Assembly (NCBI RefSeq): GCF_030012525.1
Contig: NZ_CP124855.1
Span: 3,038,001 to 3,102,000 of the forward strand
From: Chryseobacterium gotjawalense
GTDB lineage: Bacteria > Bacteroidota > Bacteroidia > Flavobacteriales > Weeksellaceae
Direction of reading: 5' to 3'
Length of the DNA stretch: 64,000 nt
Each line of letters opens with the position of its first letter. The first letter of the stretch is position 1. Position numbers and translations under genes: made by a program. The notes beneath the pieces are model-generated. The model had not been told where the DNA came from and did no database searches. It saw nothing but the letters and a program-made list of their open reading frames with translations. Shown here piece after piece: positions 1 through 9,700 of the stretch.

Positions 1-1
1 T

Positions 2-286
2 ATTGATCTTATTAAAGGTCAGTTTGTATTTGCCCCCGACACCAAAATTAAAAAACATCCGGTAAAATTTGGCAGCGATGACTGGACCTGCGTGATCGGC
101 GAAATGGAAGGCACTTTTTCTAAACCTATGCCCATAGGAAACGGAAAAACGATCCCGCCAACCAATAAAAAATTTAAATTATCAATGGCGACCATAGCGC
201 ATTGGGGACCAGACGGAAAAATGACCGAAGAGCATCTTTTCTGGGATAATCAGTCGTTTATGAAACAGATTGGCCTGGCGAAATAA
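2..286 (+). CDS. SnoaL-like / NTF2-fold protein, C-terminal part
   Basis: This is the 3' end of a gene that starts before the window; the frame is open from base 2 to the TAA at 284-286. The 94 visible residues fit the end of the SnoaL-like (ester cyclase, NTF2-fold) family: a stretch with GEMEGTFSKPM, then HWGPDGKMTEEHLFWDNQ and a short tail. In such proteins the curved sheet forms a small hydrophobic pocket, and many members have no known substrate. The FMN reductase gene starts 16 bases downstream on the same strand, so the two are probably co-transcribed. A GTG at 92 could be mistaken for a start, but the frame clearly continues upstream. Family moderately sure, function unknown. Confidence 0.7.
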   Translation: MDLIKGQFVFAPDTKIKKHPVKFGSDDWTCVIGEMEGTFSKPMPIGNGKTIPPTNKKFKLSMATIAHWGPDGKMTEEHLFWDNQSFMKQIGLAK

Positions 287-302
287 TTAAATTTCAATAC
301 AG

Positions 303-965
303 ATGAATGAGAATCTTCAACACGGCCAGCAAGAACCCATACGCATTCTTGTTTTTTCAGCGTCACTCAGAAATGATTCGCTCAATACACGGTTGGCAAA
401 ATTGGCGACAGAGGTTATTGATAAAAATGGAGGCAAGGCAGATTATGCCAATATAAGTGACTTTGAATGTCCTTATTTCAACCAGGATTTCGAAGTTAAT
501 GATTTTCACCCTTCCGGAGCAGAAGAATTCAGAAAACGCATTTTGGATAATGATGCTTTTATTATTGCATCGCCCGAATATAATGGCAGTATGCCCGGTA
601 TTCTGAAAAATTCCATTGACTGGGTTTCACGATTCCGTCCACAGCCTTTCAATGAGCGCCATGTACTATTAATGTCGGCTTCACCATCGATGGGCGGCGG
701 TAATCAGGGGCTTTGGTCTTTAAGAACCCCGTTGGTGAGACTTGGTGCTGATGTTTTTTCGGCCATGTTTTCATTGGCAACGGCCCACAATGCATTTACC
801 CCGGAAGGAAATATTGCAGACGAAACATTGGCGAAACGGTTTGAAACCAATCTTCTTGCCTTCATACAACTTGTAGAAGCGGCCAAACATTATCCATGGA
901 TGAAAAAAGCATGGATAGAATTTTTAGGTGAAAAACCAGATCCCGCTACTGAACGGGTAGAATAA
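303..965 (+). CDS. NADPH-dependent FMN reductase family oxidoreductase
   Basis: This 220-residue cytoplasmic flavoprotein belongs to the NADPH-dependent FMN reductase family (flavodoxin-like fold), which uses NAD(P)H to reduce FMN, quinones, chromate or azo compounds. The phosphate-binding loop motif SASLRNDSLNTRLA sits near residues 19-32, and the flavin-contact motif SPEYNGSMPGILKNSIDW lies near residues 90-107. A second conserved glycine-rich patch (SPSMGGGNQG) follows near residue 128. The length is typical, with a slightly extended N-terminus. The gene follows the SnoaL-like gene by 16 bases and is followed 50 bases later by a YceI gene, suggesting a small stress or redox operon. The exact substrate cannot be told from the sequence. 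Confidence 0.88.
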   Translation: MNENLQHGQQEPIRILVFSASLRNDSLNTRLAKLATEVIDKNGGKADYANISDFECPYFNQDFEVNDFHPSGAEEFRKRILDNDAFIIASPEYNGSMPGILKNSIDWVSRFRPQPFNERHVLLMSASPSMGGGNQGLWSLRTPLVRLGADVFSAMFSLATAHNAFTPEGNIADETLAKRFETNLLAFIQLVEAAKHYPWMKKAWIEFLGEKPDPATERVE

Positions 966-1015
966 AGCCTTAAAAATTCAACCGTCGATCTTATAACTCT
1001 TAAATTCTATTACCC

Positions 1016-1594
1016 ATGAAAAAACTATTTTTTATTTTGACCCTTCTTGTTTCGGTCAATTTTTTATCTGCCCAAACAACCACCTGGAAAGATGATCCCT
1101 GGCATTCTAAATTAACATTTACCGTAACCCATCAGGGGTTTTCATCTGTTTTTGGATTGTTTCAAAAATTTGACATCGGCATTGTTACCTCTAAGGCTGA
1201 TTTCAGTGATGCAGTCTTTACACTTTCTGCTGATATGGCCTCTGTAAATACAGAAGTAAAAATGAGAGATGATGATTTAAGAAGTCCGCACTTTTTTGAG
1301 GTAGCCAAATATCCGGTGATGACGTTCAAATCGACCTCAGTGATCAATACCACCGGAATGAAAGACCGGTTTAAGATTATTGGCGACCTTACCATTCATG
1401 GTGTAACCAAAACTGTTACACTGGATATGTGGTACCGCGGAACCCATGTAGATGCCATGTCGAAAAAAACGAAGGCTGGCTTCCAGATCATGGGCACTAT
1501 CAACCGCAGTGACTTTAAGGTTGGCCCTGCTGACCCATTTGATATCAGCAATGATGTGATGATTAAGATGGATGGCGAATTCATCAGACAGTAA
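1016..1594 (+). CDS. YceI family lipid-binding protein, exported
   Basis: The protein has 192 residues and begins with a clear Sec signal peptide (MKKLFFILTLLVSVNFLSAQ, likely cut after SAQ). The rest is a YceI-like lipocalin-type barrel: WHSKLTFTVTHQGFSSVFGLF near the start, DDDLRSPHFFEVAKYPVMTF in the middle, and GDLTIHGVTKTVTLDMWYRG. YceI proteins bind long polyisoprenoid or fatty-acid-like lipids in the periplasm, and expression often rises under base or redox stress. It is the last gene of the apparent three-gene plus-strand cluster and is followed by a terminator hairpin. No oddities. Confidence 0.92.
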   Translation: MKKLFFILTLLVSVNFLSAQTTTWKDDPWHSKLTFTVTHQGFSSVFGLFQKFDIGIVTSKADFSDAVFTLSADMASVNTEVKMRDDDLRSPHFFEVAKYPVMTFKSTSVINTTGMKDRFKIIGDLTIHGVTKTVTLDMWYRGTHVDAMSKKTKAGFQIMGTINRSDFKVGPADPFDISNDVMIKMDGEFIRQ

Positions 1595-1601
1595 AAATGA
1601 A

Positions 1602-1636
1602 GAAGTCTGTTTTCAAAACGCAGGCTTCTTTTTTTT
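1602..1636 (+). terminator. Rho-independent terminator after the YceI gene
   Basis: An imperfect inverted repeat (GAAGTCTG at 1602-1609, CAGGCTTC at 1621-1628) is followed directly by eight T residues, seven bases after the YceI stop codon. This is the expected end of the first plus-strand cluster. Confidence 0.8.
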
Positions 1637-2250
1637 AATTACATTCCATCGTCACTGAAAAATATTTCAAATGTTTGAGCCGATTAACCTTTCTAATCGG
1701 TTCAATATTTTTAGGACATAAAACTCAATGTAATTCCTTATCCCGGTTACATCACTCAATTTTCTGTTCATAATTATAAATTTTCTAAGTAAGACCTAAA
1801 GGCGCGGCTTTGTAATCCGTGACGTTTTCCACACAGAATATTTTTTTTAGATGCTGGTTGTAGGCGTTGGATGCTGGGTGATCCAGAATTATCACATCAG
1901 CACATTATCACATCACATTACCACATCAGCACATTGCCAAATCAACACATCAGCACATTATCCTTCGGATCGCCTTAGGGGAAAGCGCGTGTAGAAACAC
2001 TTTTACAGTGGGGTCACTTTCCCGCTAAAGACCAATCCTTTTTTTGTTCGATTCTTGCTTCCTGGTGATTGAGCGGAGCTGAAATCACCTTGTACGTGGC
2101 TTCGGTGAGCCCTATGAAAATTTAATAAGTGTGTTAAATTTTCAAAACTGAATACCAGAGAATTTTGATTGAATTTAAAGTTGAATCTGATGAAAATTAT
2201 GGGTTTGAAGATTTTAATATAAATCAGAAAATTTACAGGGTGGCTTATTC
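1637..2250. other. Intergenic region with short repeats, no gene seen
   Basis: No convincing gene is present. It holds three repetitive signals. One copy of an interspersed palindromic motif (TAATCCGTGACGTTTT type) lies at 1803-1830. A low-complexity stretch at 1891-1961 repeats the words CACATCAGCACATTA and CACATTATCACATC. A hairpin at 2064-2089 has a 7-bp stem (GGTGATT/AATCACC) and the loop GAGCGGAGCTGA. Confidence 0.6.
1891..1961. repeat. Low-complexity CACATCAGCACATTA tandem repeats
   Basis: Imperfect tandem copies of the words ATCACATCAGCACATTA, ATCACATCACATTA, CCACATCAGCACATT and CACATCAGCACATTATC make up about 70 bases. There is no open frame across them and no neighbouring gene that they clearly regulate. 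They look like a slipped-strand expansion. Confidence 0.65.
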
Positions 2251-3609
2251 TTATTTAATGATTACTTTCTGAGAATAAATTTTAAGATGATCTGCTGAAA
2301 TGGTAATGAAATAAACTCCGGGTTTTAAGGTCGAAATATCGATGCTTTGATCATCTTTAACCTTGGTTTCCAAAACTTTTCTTCCTTCAGCGTTATTGAT
2401 TTCTGCAGTGTTATTACTGGTTTTTAAACCGTCAATAAAGATCTTTCCGGAAGCCGGATTCGGATACATATTAAAGGAATGCGGTGTATTTTCTCCGGTT
2501 GCCAGAGACGTGGTGCTTATTTTGTAAATTTTGCCGTTATTCACGGCAGCTACATAAAGTTCTTTGCCCGCATCTTCTCCGAAGGTTGCAAAATTATTTC
2601 CTGTAAATGCAGAAGTCCAAACAATGGAATTGTCTCCATTTAAAATTCCGATTTGGGTGGAACAGTAATCAGCAAAGATATATTTGCCAACTAAGGCCGG
2701 ATAGGTAGTTCCGCGGTAAACATAGCCTCCTGTTATCGAGCATTTGCCACCGGTGTGATTATACACTGCAACTGGAAAAGTCATTGTGGAAGAGCTTGCG
2801 CAGCCTGTTGTATTGTAAGCACTGTTTCCTTCGTAGCAGCGCCATCCGTAATTGATTCCGGCCTGTGTTACCGGCATTCTGTTGATTTCTTCAGTCTGAC
2901 TTTGCCCTACATCGGCGATCATTGCATTTCCTGTTGCTAAATCGAAAGAAAACTTCCAGGCGTTTCTAAGTCCATAAGACCAGATTTCATCCGCACCATC
3001 AATTCCCACAAATGGATTATCTGGTGGAATGTTATACGCTGCGGTAGAATTCACATCAATTCTGAGCATTTTTCCCAACAGCGAGTTTTTGTTTTGGCTG
3101 TTGTTATTGGGATCTCCCGCACTTCCGCCGTCACCGGTAGAAATCCATAATTTCCCGTCGGGCGCAAAATGAATGCTGCCGCCGTTGTGGTTTTCAAAAG
3201 GTTTGGTGATGTTCAGTACTATTTTTTCAGAAGCAGGATCTGCGGTATTCGGATCTGCAGAATTCACCGAATATCTTGCAACGGTGATATTGCCGGCAGT
3301 GTTGTTGTAAAAAACGAAGAAATAACCGTTGGTGGCATACTGGGGATGAAAAGCCAGCCCCAGAAGTCCTCTTTCTCCATTGAAAGTTATTTTCGTGCTG
3401 ATGTTCAGAAATGCAGTGGAATTGACTGTTCCGTTTGGCTGAATAATTTTGATAATGCCATTCTGCTGAACAACAAAAAGTCTGCTGTCATTGGCATTTA
3501 CGATCTCAACAGGGCTTGTTAATCCTGAAGCAAATTCGGCAAGTACAATATTCTGTGAGTAGAATAATGCTGCAGAAAGAATTCCTGAAAGGAGGAGTGT
3601 TTTTTTCAT
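2251..3609 (-). CDS. Secreted PQQ-dependent sugar dehydrogenase with T9SS sorting domain
   Basis: The 452-residue protein starts with a signal peptide (MKKTLLLSGILSAALFYSQN). Residues about 25-365 form a six-bladed propeller of the glucose/sorbosone dehydrogenase (soluble PQQ-GDH-like) family, with family motifs GERGLLGLAFHPQYATNGYFF, ENHNGGSIHFAPDGKLWISTGDGG, GKMLRIDVN and DEIWSYGLRNAWKFSFD. These enzymes oxidise aldose sugars with PQQ. The last 75 residues (from about NMYPNPASGKIFIDGL to the C-terminal YSQKVIIK) are a type A sorting domain of the type IX secretion system, so the enzyme should be exported across the outer membrane and anchored or released. It appears to be a single-gene unit with no tight neighbours. 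Confidence 0.92.
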   Translation of the reverse strand: MKKTLLLSGILSAALFYSQNIVLAEFASGLTSPVEIVNANDSRLFVVQQNGIIKIIQPNGTVNSTAFLNISTKITFNGERGLLGLAFHPQYATNGYFFVFYNNTAGNITVARYSVNSADPNTADPASEKIVLNITKPFENHNGGSIHFAPDGKLWISTGDGGSAGDPNNNSQNKNSLLGKMLRIDVNSTAAYNIPPDNPFVGIDGADEIWSYGLRNAWKFSFDLATGNAMIADVGQSQTEEINRMPVTQAGINYGWRCYEGNSAYNTTGCASSSTMTFPVAVYNHTGGKCSITGGYVYRGTTYPALVGKYIFADYCSTQIGILNGDNSIVWTSAFTGNNFATFGEDAGKELYVAAVNNGKIYKISTTSLATGENTPHSFNMYPNPASGKIFIDGLKTSNNTAEINNAEGRKVLETKVKDDQSIDISTLKPGVYFITISADHLKIYSQKVIIK

Positions 3610-3783
3610 AATAAGGTGGTTTTTAAGGTCTTGTGAAGTTAGACATAATTTTTATAAATTAAATATTATTTATGATTTTTTGGGAATTTCCCGAGGTCGC
3701 GGACTTGTAATCCGTGACGTTTTTCGGTATAAAAAAATATAAAATTGATGAATATTCCTGACGGACGTTGGGGTTTTGTTTAT

Positions 3784-3810
3784 TAAAGGGTTAAAAGACC
3801 CTTTTTTTAG
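3784..3810 (+). terminator. Hairpin with T-run, terminator-like
   Basis: A short inverted repeat (AAAGGGTT and GACCCTTT) is followed by a run of T residues. No gene on the plus strand reads into it, so it may be the leftover of a deleted gene. Confidence 0.4.
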
Positions 3811-3817
3811 TCACGGA

Positions 3818-3994
3818 TTGGAACACGCTTATGGTTTTGAGAATGGAACAAAAACCGACCACCAAAAAATCATGGAATTCAGTGCGGAAAAATACCTCAA
3901 TGCATTCTATTAGTTACTGAATCATGTGAAAGACTTGGAACCAGGTAGAAGAATATTTTGCGGTGACCACACGAAGGGATTCGTGCGGGAGCGG
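3818..3994 (+). repeat. Direct duplication, left copy (177 bp)
   Basis: This segment matches 4176-4352 at a constant offset of 358 bases, with scattered point differences. In the frame that is open in the right copy, this left copy carries an in-frame TAG at the word TTCTATTAG. It therefore cannot encode the same peptide and is the more decayed of the two. Confidence 0.75.
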
Positions 3995-4094
3995 TGAACT
4001 GCAAGGTTGTAAGGGAGAATTATGCCTCATTATAGGACGGCAATTGAACACAAAAACCAAACTTATCTTTACAACCTATAATAATAGAATTTGA

Positions 4095-4361
4095 GACATT
4101 AAAAATAGGCCCACATTACACTGGATAGGAAAAGATAAAGTTACAAATCATTACTTGGATGTTCCGTTTAAAGTATTGGAACACGCTTATGGCTTTGAGA
4201 ATGGAACAAAAACCGACCACCGGAAAATCATGAAATTCAGTGCGGAAAAATACATCAATGCATTCTATTATTTACGGAAGCATGTGAAAGACTTGGAACC
4301 AGGTAGAAGAATATTTTGCGTTGACCACACGAAGGGATTCGTGCGGGAGTGGCGGGAATAG
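4095..4361 (+). pseudogene. Remnant of an adenine-specific DNA methyltransferase N-terminus
   Basis: Open in one frame from the codon after a TGA at 4092-4094 to a TAG at 4359-4361. The translation begins RPTLHWIGKDKVTNHYLDVP and continues FKVLEHAYGFENGTKTD. This resembles the first 35 residues of Mod-like (type III style) adenine methyltransferases, which commonly open with a WIGK...VNHH..VPF pattern before the SAM-binding and DPPY motifs. Neither of those motifs is present. The rest (FSAEKYINAFYYLRKHVKDL) is not recognised. A 177-bp part of this remnant is duplicated just upstream. There is no good start codon (only TTG at 4155). I read it as a gene relic; the family assignment comes from memory of the pattern and is tentative. 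Confidence 0.4.
4176..4352 (+). repeat. Direct duplication, right copy (177 bp)
   Basis: Partner of 3818-3994. Here the frame stays open and overlaps the methyltransferase remnant. Both copies end in the phrase GACCACACGAAGGGATTCGT, which recurs a third time at about 4422 without the rest of the duplication. Confidence 0.75.
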
Positions 4362-4544
4362 GAGCGGATCACAGATTGCCAATCCGCGCCATCGGATTTC
4401 GAAGATTTGTTTGGTAGTGATGACCACACGAAGGGATTTGTGCGGGAGCGGCGCCCACGCGAAAGGATCCCGGATGAAGACGTGTCTTTTCCTGGGGTTT
4501 CTTTTCGGTGGACATGGTACTTGGTAGTGTTAAAGCGTTGGATT

Positions 4545-4931
4545 TCAGCCGTCCGTGTATTTTTTTACGGTCGTTTCAAAAAGGTCGATATCAAATGGTT
4601 TGGCAAGAAAATCATCAGCGCCGGCTTCTTCCGCAAGTGCACTGATGTTGCTGTTGGCGGAAAAGTACAGCACCGGAATGTTTTTCAGGGCCTCGTTGGA
4701 TTTCAGCAGACGTGTGGCTTCAATACCACTGATGTCCGGCAGCCAGTTATCCATCAGAATAAGATGAGGCATATAGTCTGCGACCTGCTGTTCAACGCTG
4801 TTGGTGGAAGGCGAGGTTTTTACTTCGCATCCGATATCTTCAAGAATTTCCGTACACAGTTCGAGAATTTCGAGATTGTCATCGAAAATAAATACTTTTT
4901 TGGTTTCTTTTATTGGATTTTTTTCAGTCAT
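4545..4931 (-). CDS. Single-domain response regulator
   Basis: A 128-residue stand-alone receiver domain (CheY-like fold) with acidic pocket FDDN near residues 16-19, phospho-acceptor Asp61 in LILMDNWLPD, a conserved Ser/Thr position in LYFSAN and the Lys of the LAKPF motif. There is no output domain, so it probably passes phosphate or acts through protein contacts. Its start overlaps the end of the CheB gene by four bases (ATGA type), showing translational coupling. It is the last gene of the minus-strand signalling operon that starts at 11422. Confidence 0.93.
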   Translation of the reverse strand: MTEKNPIKETKKVFIFDDNLEILELCTEILEDIGCEVKTSPSTNSVEQQVADYMPHLILMDNWLPDISGIEATRLLKSNEALKNIPVLYFSANSNISALAEEAGADDFLAKPFDIDLFETTVKKYTDG

Positions 4932-5494
4932 TTTCCTAAATTATTAATATAGTTGGGCATTTCCGCGATGTCAAGCACCGCATCAATGGCCACGTGTTCC
5001 AGTGCATATTCAGGCATATAACTCACCACCGCCGACGAGGGTTTCTGGATGAGCGCTCTGCCGCCGTTTTCTTTCACTTTCTGCAGCCCGGCAGTACCGT
5101 CACTGTTGGCACCGGAAAGCAGCAAACATACCAAATTTTCTCCATATACTTCAGCGGCACTTTCAAAAGTTACATCAATCGAGGGCCGGGAAAAATTCAC
5201 TTTTTCAGAGGCATCCAAAGAGAAGGTCCTGTCGTTTTCAATGAGTAAATGATAGTCTGGAGGAGCGATGTAGAGGGTTGCAGGCCATATTTTTTCTTTT
5301 TCTTCGAGTTCTTTTACCCTGAGTTGGGTCTTTGAGGCTAAAATATCGGTCAGGATGCTGTCTTTACCGGGTTTGCGGTGCAGCACAATGATAATAGGAA
5401 ATGCAAGCAATGGATCGATGCCCGGTAATACTTTCAGAAGTACGTCGAGGCTGCCGGCGGATCCGCCTATCACCAATGCTTCGCAATGTTCCAT
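4928..5494 (-). CDS. CheB-type methylesterase, stand-alone catalytic domain
   Basis: The 188 residues match the CheB methylesterase domain alone, without the usual N-terminal receiver. The catalytic triad is visible: Ser12 in GGSAGS, His39 in VLHRKPG and Asp132 in LLSGANSDGTAG. In chemotaxis, CheB removes methyl groups from glutamates of receptors. Here no methyl-accepting receptor is encoded nearby, so the target may be the coiled-coil region of the neighbouring hybrid kinase. It ends inside the start of the receiver gene and begins one base after the CheR gene ends (minus strand order CheR, CheB). Such CheB-CheR pairs next to hybrid kinases are known from Bacteroidota. Confidence 0.9.
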   Translation of the reverse strand: MEHCEALVIGGSAGSLDVLLKVLPGIDPLLAFPIIIVLHRKPGKDSILTDILASKTQLRVKELEEKEKIWPATLYIAPPDYHLLIENDRTFSLDASEKVNFSRPSIDVTFESAAEVYGENLVCLLLSGANSDGTAGLQKVKENGGRALIQKPSSAVVSYMPEYALEHVAIDAVLDIAEMPNYINNLGK

Positions 5495-5495
5495 C

Positions 5496-6314
5496 TTAAT
5501 GTATTTTACGCCATATTTTGGCAGATTTCAGCCGTTCATAATTCTTAGAGACTGTTGAAAAGTCCAGCGTCTCTTTGGTCCCCAGAGCCAGATAGCCGAA
5601 TTTTTCCAGACTGTTGTCGAAAAGTTCAAAGACTTTGTCCTGCAGCGGCCTGTCAAAATAAATAAGGACATTGCGGCACAAAATCAGTTGAAACTCGTTG
5701 AAAGAATTATCCGTCACCAGATTGTGCGTGGAAAAAATGATTTTCGACCTCAGCTCATCTCTGAGTTTTCCCAGGGAATAATTGGCGGCGTAATAATCGG
5801 AAAAATGTTCACTGCCGCCAGCTGCGATATAATTTTCCGTATACTGTTTTATTTTGCTCAGCGGAACCATTGCCTGAGCGGCATTTTCTACAACAGCACT
5901 GTTGATGTCGGTGGCGTAGATGAGCGACTGATGAAGCAGATTCAGTTCCTTTAAAAAGATGGCAACAGAGTAGGCCTCTTCACCGGTACTGCAGCCTGCG
6001 ATCCAGATCCGGATGAAAGGGTAGGTTCCGAGTTTGGGAAGGATTTCTGTTCTGAGGGTTTTATAGAAATCAGGATCCCTGAACATCTCCGTCACATTGA
6101 TGGTCACCTGTTCCAGAAACCGTTTGAAATAGCTGGGTTCCGTTCTTATTTTATACCGGTATTCTGCAAAACTTACAAAACGGTCCAGCTCATAAAGCCG
6201 CACCATACGGCGCTTCAGCGAGGCCCGCGAATATCCTGTAAAATCGTACCCATAAATTTCCAGTACATCGGAAAGCAGGGTTTCCATGTTTTCGTCGCTT
6301 TGTTCAGATTTCAC
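5496..6314 (-). CDS. CheR-type protein-glutamate methyltransferase
   Basis: The 272-residue protein has a small helical N-terminal CheR domain (residues about 5-70, including YDFTGYSRASLKRRM) and a SAM-binding domain. The motif IWIAGCSTGEEAYSVAIFL (around residues 104-122) is the SAM-binding loop, and LILCRNVLIYFD near residue 215 is the conserved post-motif. The enzyme should methylate glutamates on a signalling protein, opposed by the CheB encoded next to it. A two-component receiver gene precedes it by four bases, so all are co-transcribed. Confidence 0.93.
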   Translation of the reverse strand: MKSEQSDENMETLLSDVLEIYGYDFTGYSRASLKRRMVRLYELDRFVSFAEYRYKIRTEPSYFKRFLEQVTINVTEMFRDPDFYKTLRTEILPKLGTYPFIRIWIAGCSTGEEAYSVAIFLKELNLLHQSLIYATDINSAVVENAAQAMVPLSKIKQYTENYIAAGGSEHFSDYYAANYSLGKLRDELRSKIIFSTHNLVTDNSFNEFQLILCRNVLIYFDRPLQDKVFELFDNSLEKFGYLALGTKETLDFSTVSKNYERLKSAKIWRKIH

Positions 6315-6318
6315 TTTT

Positions 6319-6693
6319 TTATGGGATTAATTGTTGAAGCACCTGCATCAGTTCATCTACATTCAACGGTTTTGAGAGGTAGCCGTCAGCACCGGCTTCC
6401 AGGCATTTTTCCCGGTCTCCTGTCATGGCCTGAGCCGTAATCGCAATCACCGGAATGTCTTTCAGCTCTTCGTTGTTTTTCATTTTACCGATGGCTTCAT
6501 AACCGTCCATTTCAGGCATCATCATGTCCATCAGCACCACGCCGATATTTTTATTGTCGGAAAGCAGCTGTAGACCCTGCTTTGCACTTAGTGCGGAAAC
6601 GCACTGGTATTTCTTTGCTTTCAGAACAGCGTTCAGCGCAAAGATGTTTTTGCTATCATCGTCGATGATAAGAATTTCCTTTTCACTTTTCAT
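6319..6693 (-). CDS. Single-domain response regulator
   Basis: A 124-residue receiver domain with acidic cluster DDD at residues 11-13, phospho-acceptor Asp56 in VVLMDMMMPEMDGYEAI, Thr in IAITAQAM and Lys in GYLSKPLN. It closely resembles the third receiver of the large hybrid kinase just upstream (same MMMPEMDGYE phrase), so it probably arose from it or shares its phosphate source. It lies 11 bases after that kinase gene, in the same operon. Confidence 0.93.
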   Translation of the reverse strand: MKSEKEILIIDDDSKNIFALNAVLKAKKYQCVSALSAKQGLQLLSDNKNIGVVLMDMMMPEMDGYEAIGKMKNNEELKDIPVIAITAQAMTGDREKCLEAGADGYLSKPLNVDELMQVLQQLIP

Positions 6694-6704
6694 ACACTGA
6701 AATT

Positions 6705-9700
6705 TTAGATTTTATCATACAGCCACACTCTTAACAGAGAAACCAACTGATCGATATCCACAGGTTTTGAAATATAGTCTGACGCGCCCACCGCGATACA
6801 TTTTTCGCGGTCGCCCATCATGGCTTTCGAGGTGACAGCCAGAACCGGAAGGTTTTTATACTCAGAGGTAGACCTGATCTCGCGGATGGTTTCGTAGCCG
6901 TCCATTTCGGGCATCATCATATCCATCAGCACCACATCGACAGCAGGCTCTTTTTCTAATGCGTTCAGGGCTTCTTTACCGTCCATTGCGGGCAGCACTT
7001 TCATCCCGTGCATTTCCAGAGCTTTGGTGAGGGAGAAAATATTTCTCACATCATCATCCGCGATCAGCACGGTTTTATCTTTCAGAATGTTCCGCAATTC
7101 GCCTTCATTTCCGAATCCTGAAATTCTTTCGTGTTTTTTCCTGTTTTTTTCTTCAACCAAATGAAGGAACAGGCCGGCTTCATCCAGAATCCGCTGATAC
7201 GAATAAGCGGTTTTAACTACAATGGAATCTGCATATTTCTTAATCCGGCTTTCTTCCCCTTTGGAAAGGTTTTTTCCGGTGAAGACAATGATTGGAAGCT
7301 GCTCAAGCCCTTTGTTTTGCTTAATGGTTTCGAGGGTTTCATACGCATTTCTGTCGGGCACGCCCATGTCCAGAATCACGCAGTCGATTTCACGGTTGTG
7401 CAGGGATTCGATGCTGTCAGATACATTATTGGCGATGTCGGTCGTAATGTTATTGGCACTTAAGAAATAGCTTAAGGCTTTGGCATGCTGCTCATTTTCC
7501 TCTACAATCAGAACTTTTTTAGGCGAACGGTTCAGTGCGTTTTCCAGTTTACTGAAGATGTCCTGCATCTGTTCCAAAGCAAAGGGTTTGTTAATGAAAT
7601 CTACCGCTCCCCGCAATAAACTTTCCTGTTTAAATTTCATGGAGGACATGATGTGCACAGGAATGGGCTTGGTTTCCGGATTGGATTTCAAGGCTTCCAT
7701 CACCTGCCAACCGTCCATCACCGGCAACTGAATATCGAGCAAAATAGCGAGCGGTTTGAAATGCTGCGCCATTTCGATGCCTGCGTCGCCGCGCACCGCC
7801 ACGATAACTTTATAATTTTTAGTCCTCGAAAAGTCTAAAAGTATTTTGGCAAACGCAGTGTCGTCTTCAATAATCAGAATCACTTTGTCGCCTTGCTTAA
7901 TATCATCCCGGTCATCCTCAATCTGTTGTGGAATACGGTCGGTCACAAAACGTTCCGGCTGTATTTCTGCCTCCTGAACTGCATAAACGGGAATTTCTTC
8001 CTGCTTCTGAGCAGATAAAGCCGCTGCCTCTTCGAAATTTACCGGCACCACGAGCGTGAATTCGCTGCCTTCGCCTTCCGTACTTTTCAGCTGTATTTCG
8101 CCTCCGAGCAAACGCGCCAGTTCGCGGCTGATGGAAAGCCCAAGTCCGGTACCGCCATATTTGCGCTGGGTAGAGCCGTCTGCCTGTTGGAATGCTTCAA
8201 ACACCATTCTCATTTTGTCTTTAGGGATTCCGATTCCGGTGTCGGTGACTTTGAAATATACTTTTTCTTTCGCGTCATCACTGGAAACGTGCAGCGTAAT
8301 GCTTCCTTCCGAAGTAAATTTGATGGCGTTGGAAAGGAGGTTTTTCAGAACCTGCTCCAGACGGAGTTTGTCGGTGTGTAAAATTTTTGTAGTCTCAGCA
8401 TCAGTCTCTATATTTAAAGCCAGATTCTTTTCCTTTGCCATAGGTTTAAACAGCATCTGCATATCCGCCGTGATTTCCTGTACAGGAACCTCGTTGATTT
8501 CCAGAGTCATTTTGCCTGATTCAATTTTGGACAGATCCAGAATTTCATCAATAAGCGTCAGTAAGCCCTGGCCGGAGCTCTGCATTACCTGGGCATATTC
8601 TACATATTGCTCATCGAGGTCTTCGCTTTCAGTCATTAATTTCGAAAGCAGTAAAATGGAATTGAGCGGGGTGCGCAGTTCATGCGACATATTCGCCAAA
8701 AATTCAGATTTATATCTGGTGCTCTGTTCCAGTTCAATTGATTTCTGCTGAATGTCAATATTGCGCTGTTCAATCAGAATATTTTTTTCTTCCAGTAAGC
8801 CGGTTCTTTCTTCAAGTTCCTGGTTGCTCTGCATGAGTTCTTCCTGCTGTACCCGAAGTTCTTCTTCGGAAGCCAAAAGCTTCTGCGACTGTGCCTCCAG
8901 TTCTGCATTGATGTTTTCAAGTTCAGAATGTTGGGTTTGCAGTTCTTCTGACTGTGCCTGTGTTTCCTCCAGCAGTTCCTGAAGTTTAATCCTGCTCAGG
9001 CTTCCATAGAACGCGAGACCGATGTTGCCGGCGACCGCTTTAAGGAATTCCAGCTGCCGCGGAGAATAATCGTGCATTGCACCCAATTCCATAACGCCGA
9101 GCGGCGTGTTGTGTCTGGTAATGGGTATCGCAATGATATTTTTCGGTTTGGTGTTTCCTGTTGCATAACTGATGGTGTTCCCGTTATCCTTAATGTGCTG
9201 AACCAGAATCTCCTTTTCGGAACGGAAAGCCTCTCCTGCAATGCCTTCTCCAATTTTCAGTATTTTCTTTACGCCACTGCCGGTCATTGCATAACTGCCT
9301 GTAAGATGCAGCTGGTTATCTTCTGCCTGCAGGTAGATGGCAGCAACATGGCTGTGCGTGTTTGTGGTAAGGTATCCCAGGACATCTGCCGCAAGGGCTT
9401 CCATGTTTTTTTCACCCATCATGCGGTCATTCAGGTGTGCAATGGAGGAACTGAGCCATTCTCTTTCTTCCAGGGTTTTGAATGAGTTCTGAAGCGATTC
9501 GGCCATGTGGTTAAGCGGACCGGCCACGCTTCCGAGGGTTTCCTGAGCGTTTTGGTCCCAAAGGATATCATAATTACCGCCGGAGATTTGCGCCGCCACG
9601 TTTTCGATGGCGATCAGGCGGTTTTCTGTTTCTTCGTTCTTTTTCTCAAGCTCCTGCGTGAGTTGCGTTTTTTCACTGAAATCCTGCGAAACTTTGCGGT

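Larger units (their letters stand above)
3610..4544. other. Decayed intergenic region with duplicated remnants
   Basis: No intact gene is seen. The region holds an interspersed palindromic repeat (3697-3725), a hairpin (3784-3810), a 177-bp direct duplication (3818-3994 and 4176-4352), a methyltransferase N-terminal remnant (4095-4361), and three copies of a phrase starting GACCACACGAAGGGAT (about 3964, 4323 and 4422). The mix suggests repeated insertion and deletion next to the signalling operon. Confidence 0.6.

Noticed and set aside
1891..1961. Possible small CRISPR at the CACATCAGCACATTA repeats
   Set aside because: The units are short, imperfect and without unique spacers of constant length. 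It is a simple tandem repeat.
4407..4952. Plus-strand frame of 181 codons near the CheB/receiver genes
   Set aside because: It is antisense to the clear receiver gene at 4545-4931 and has no motif.
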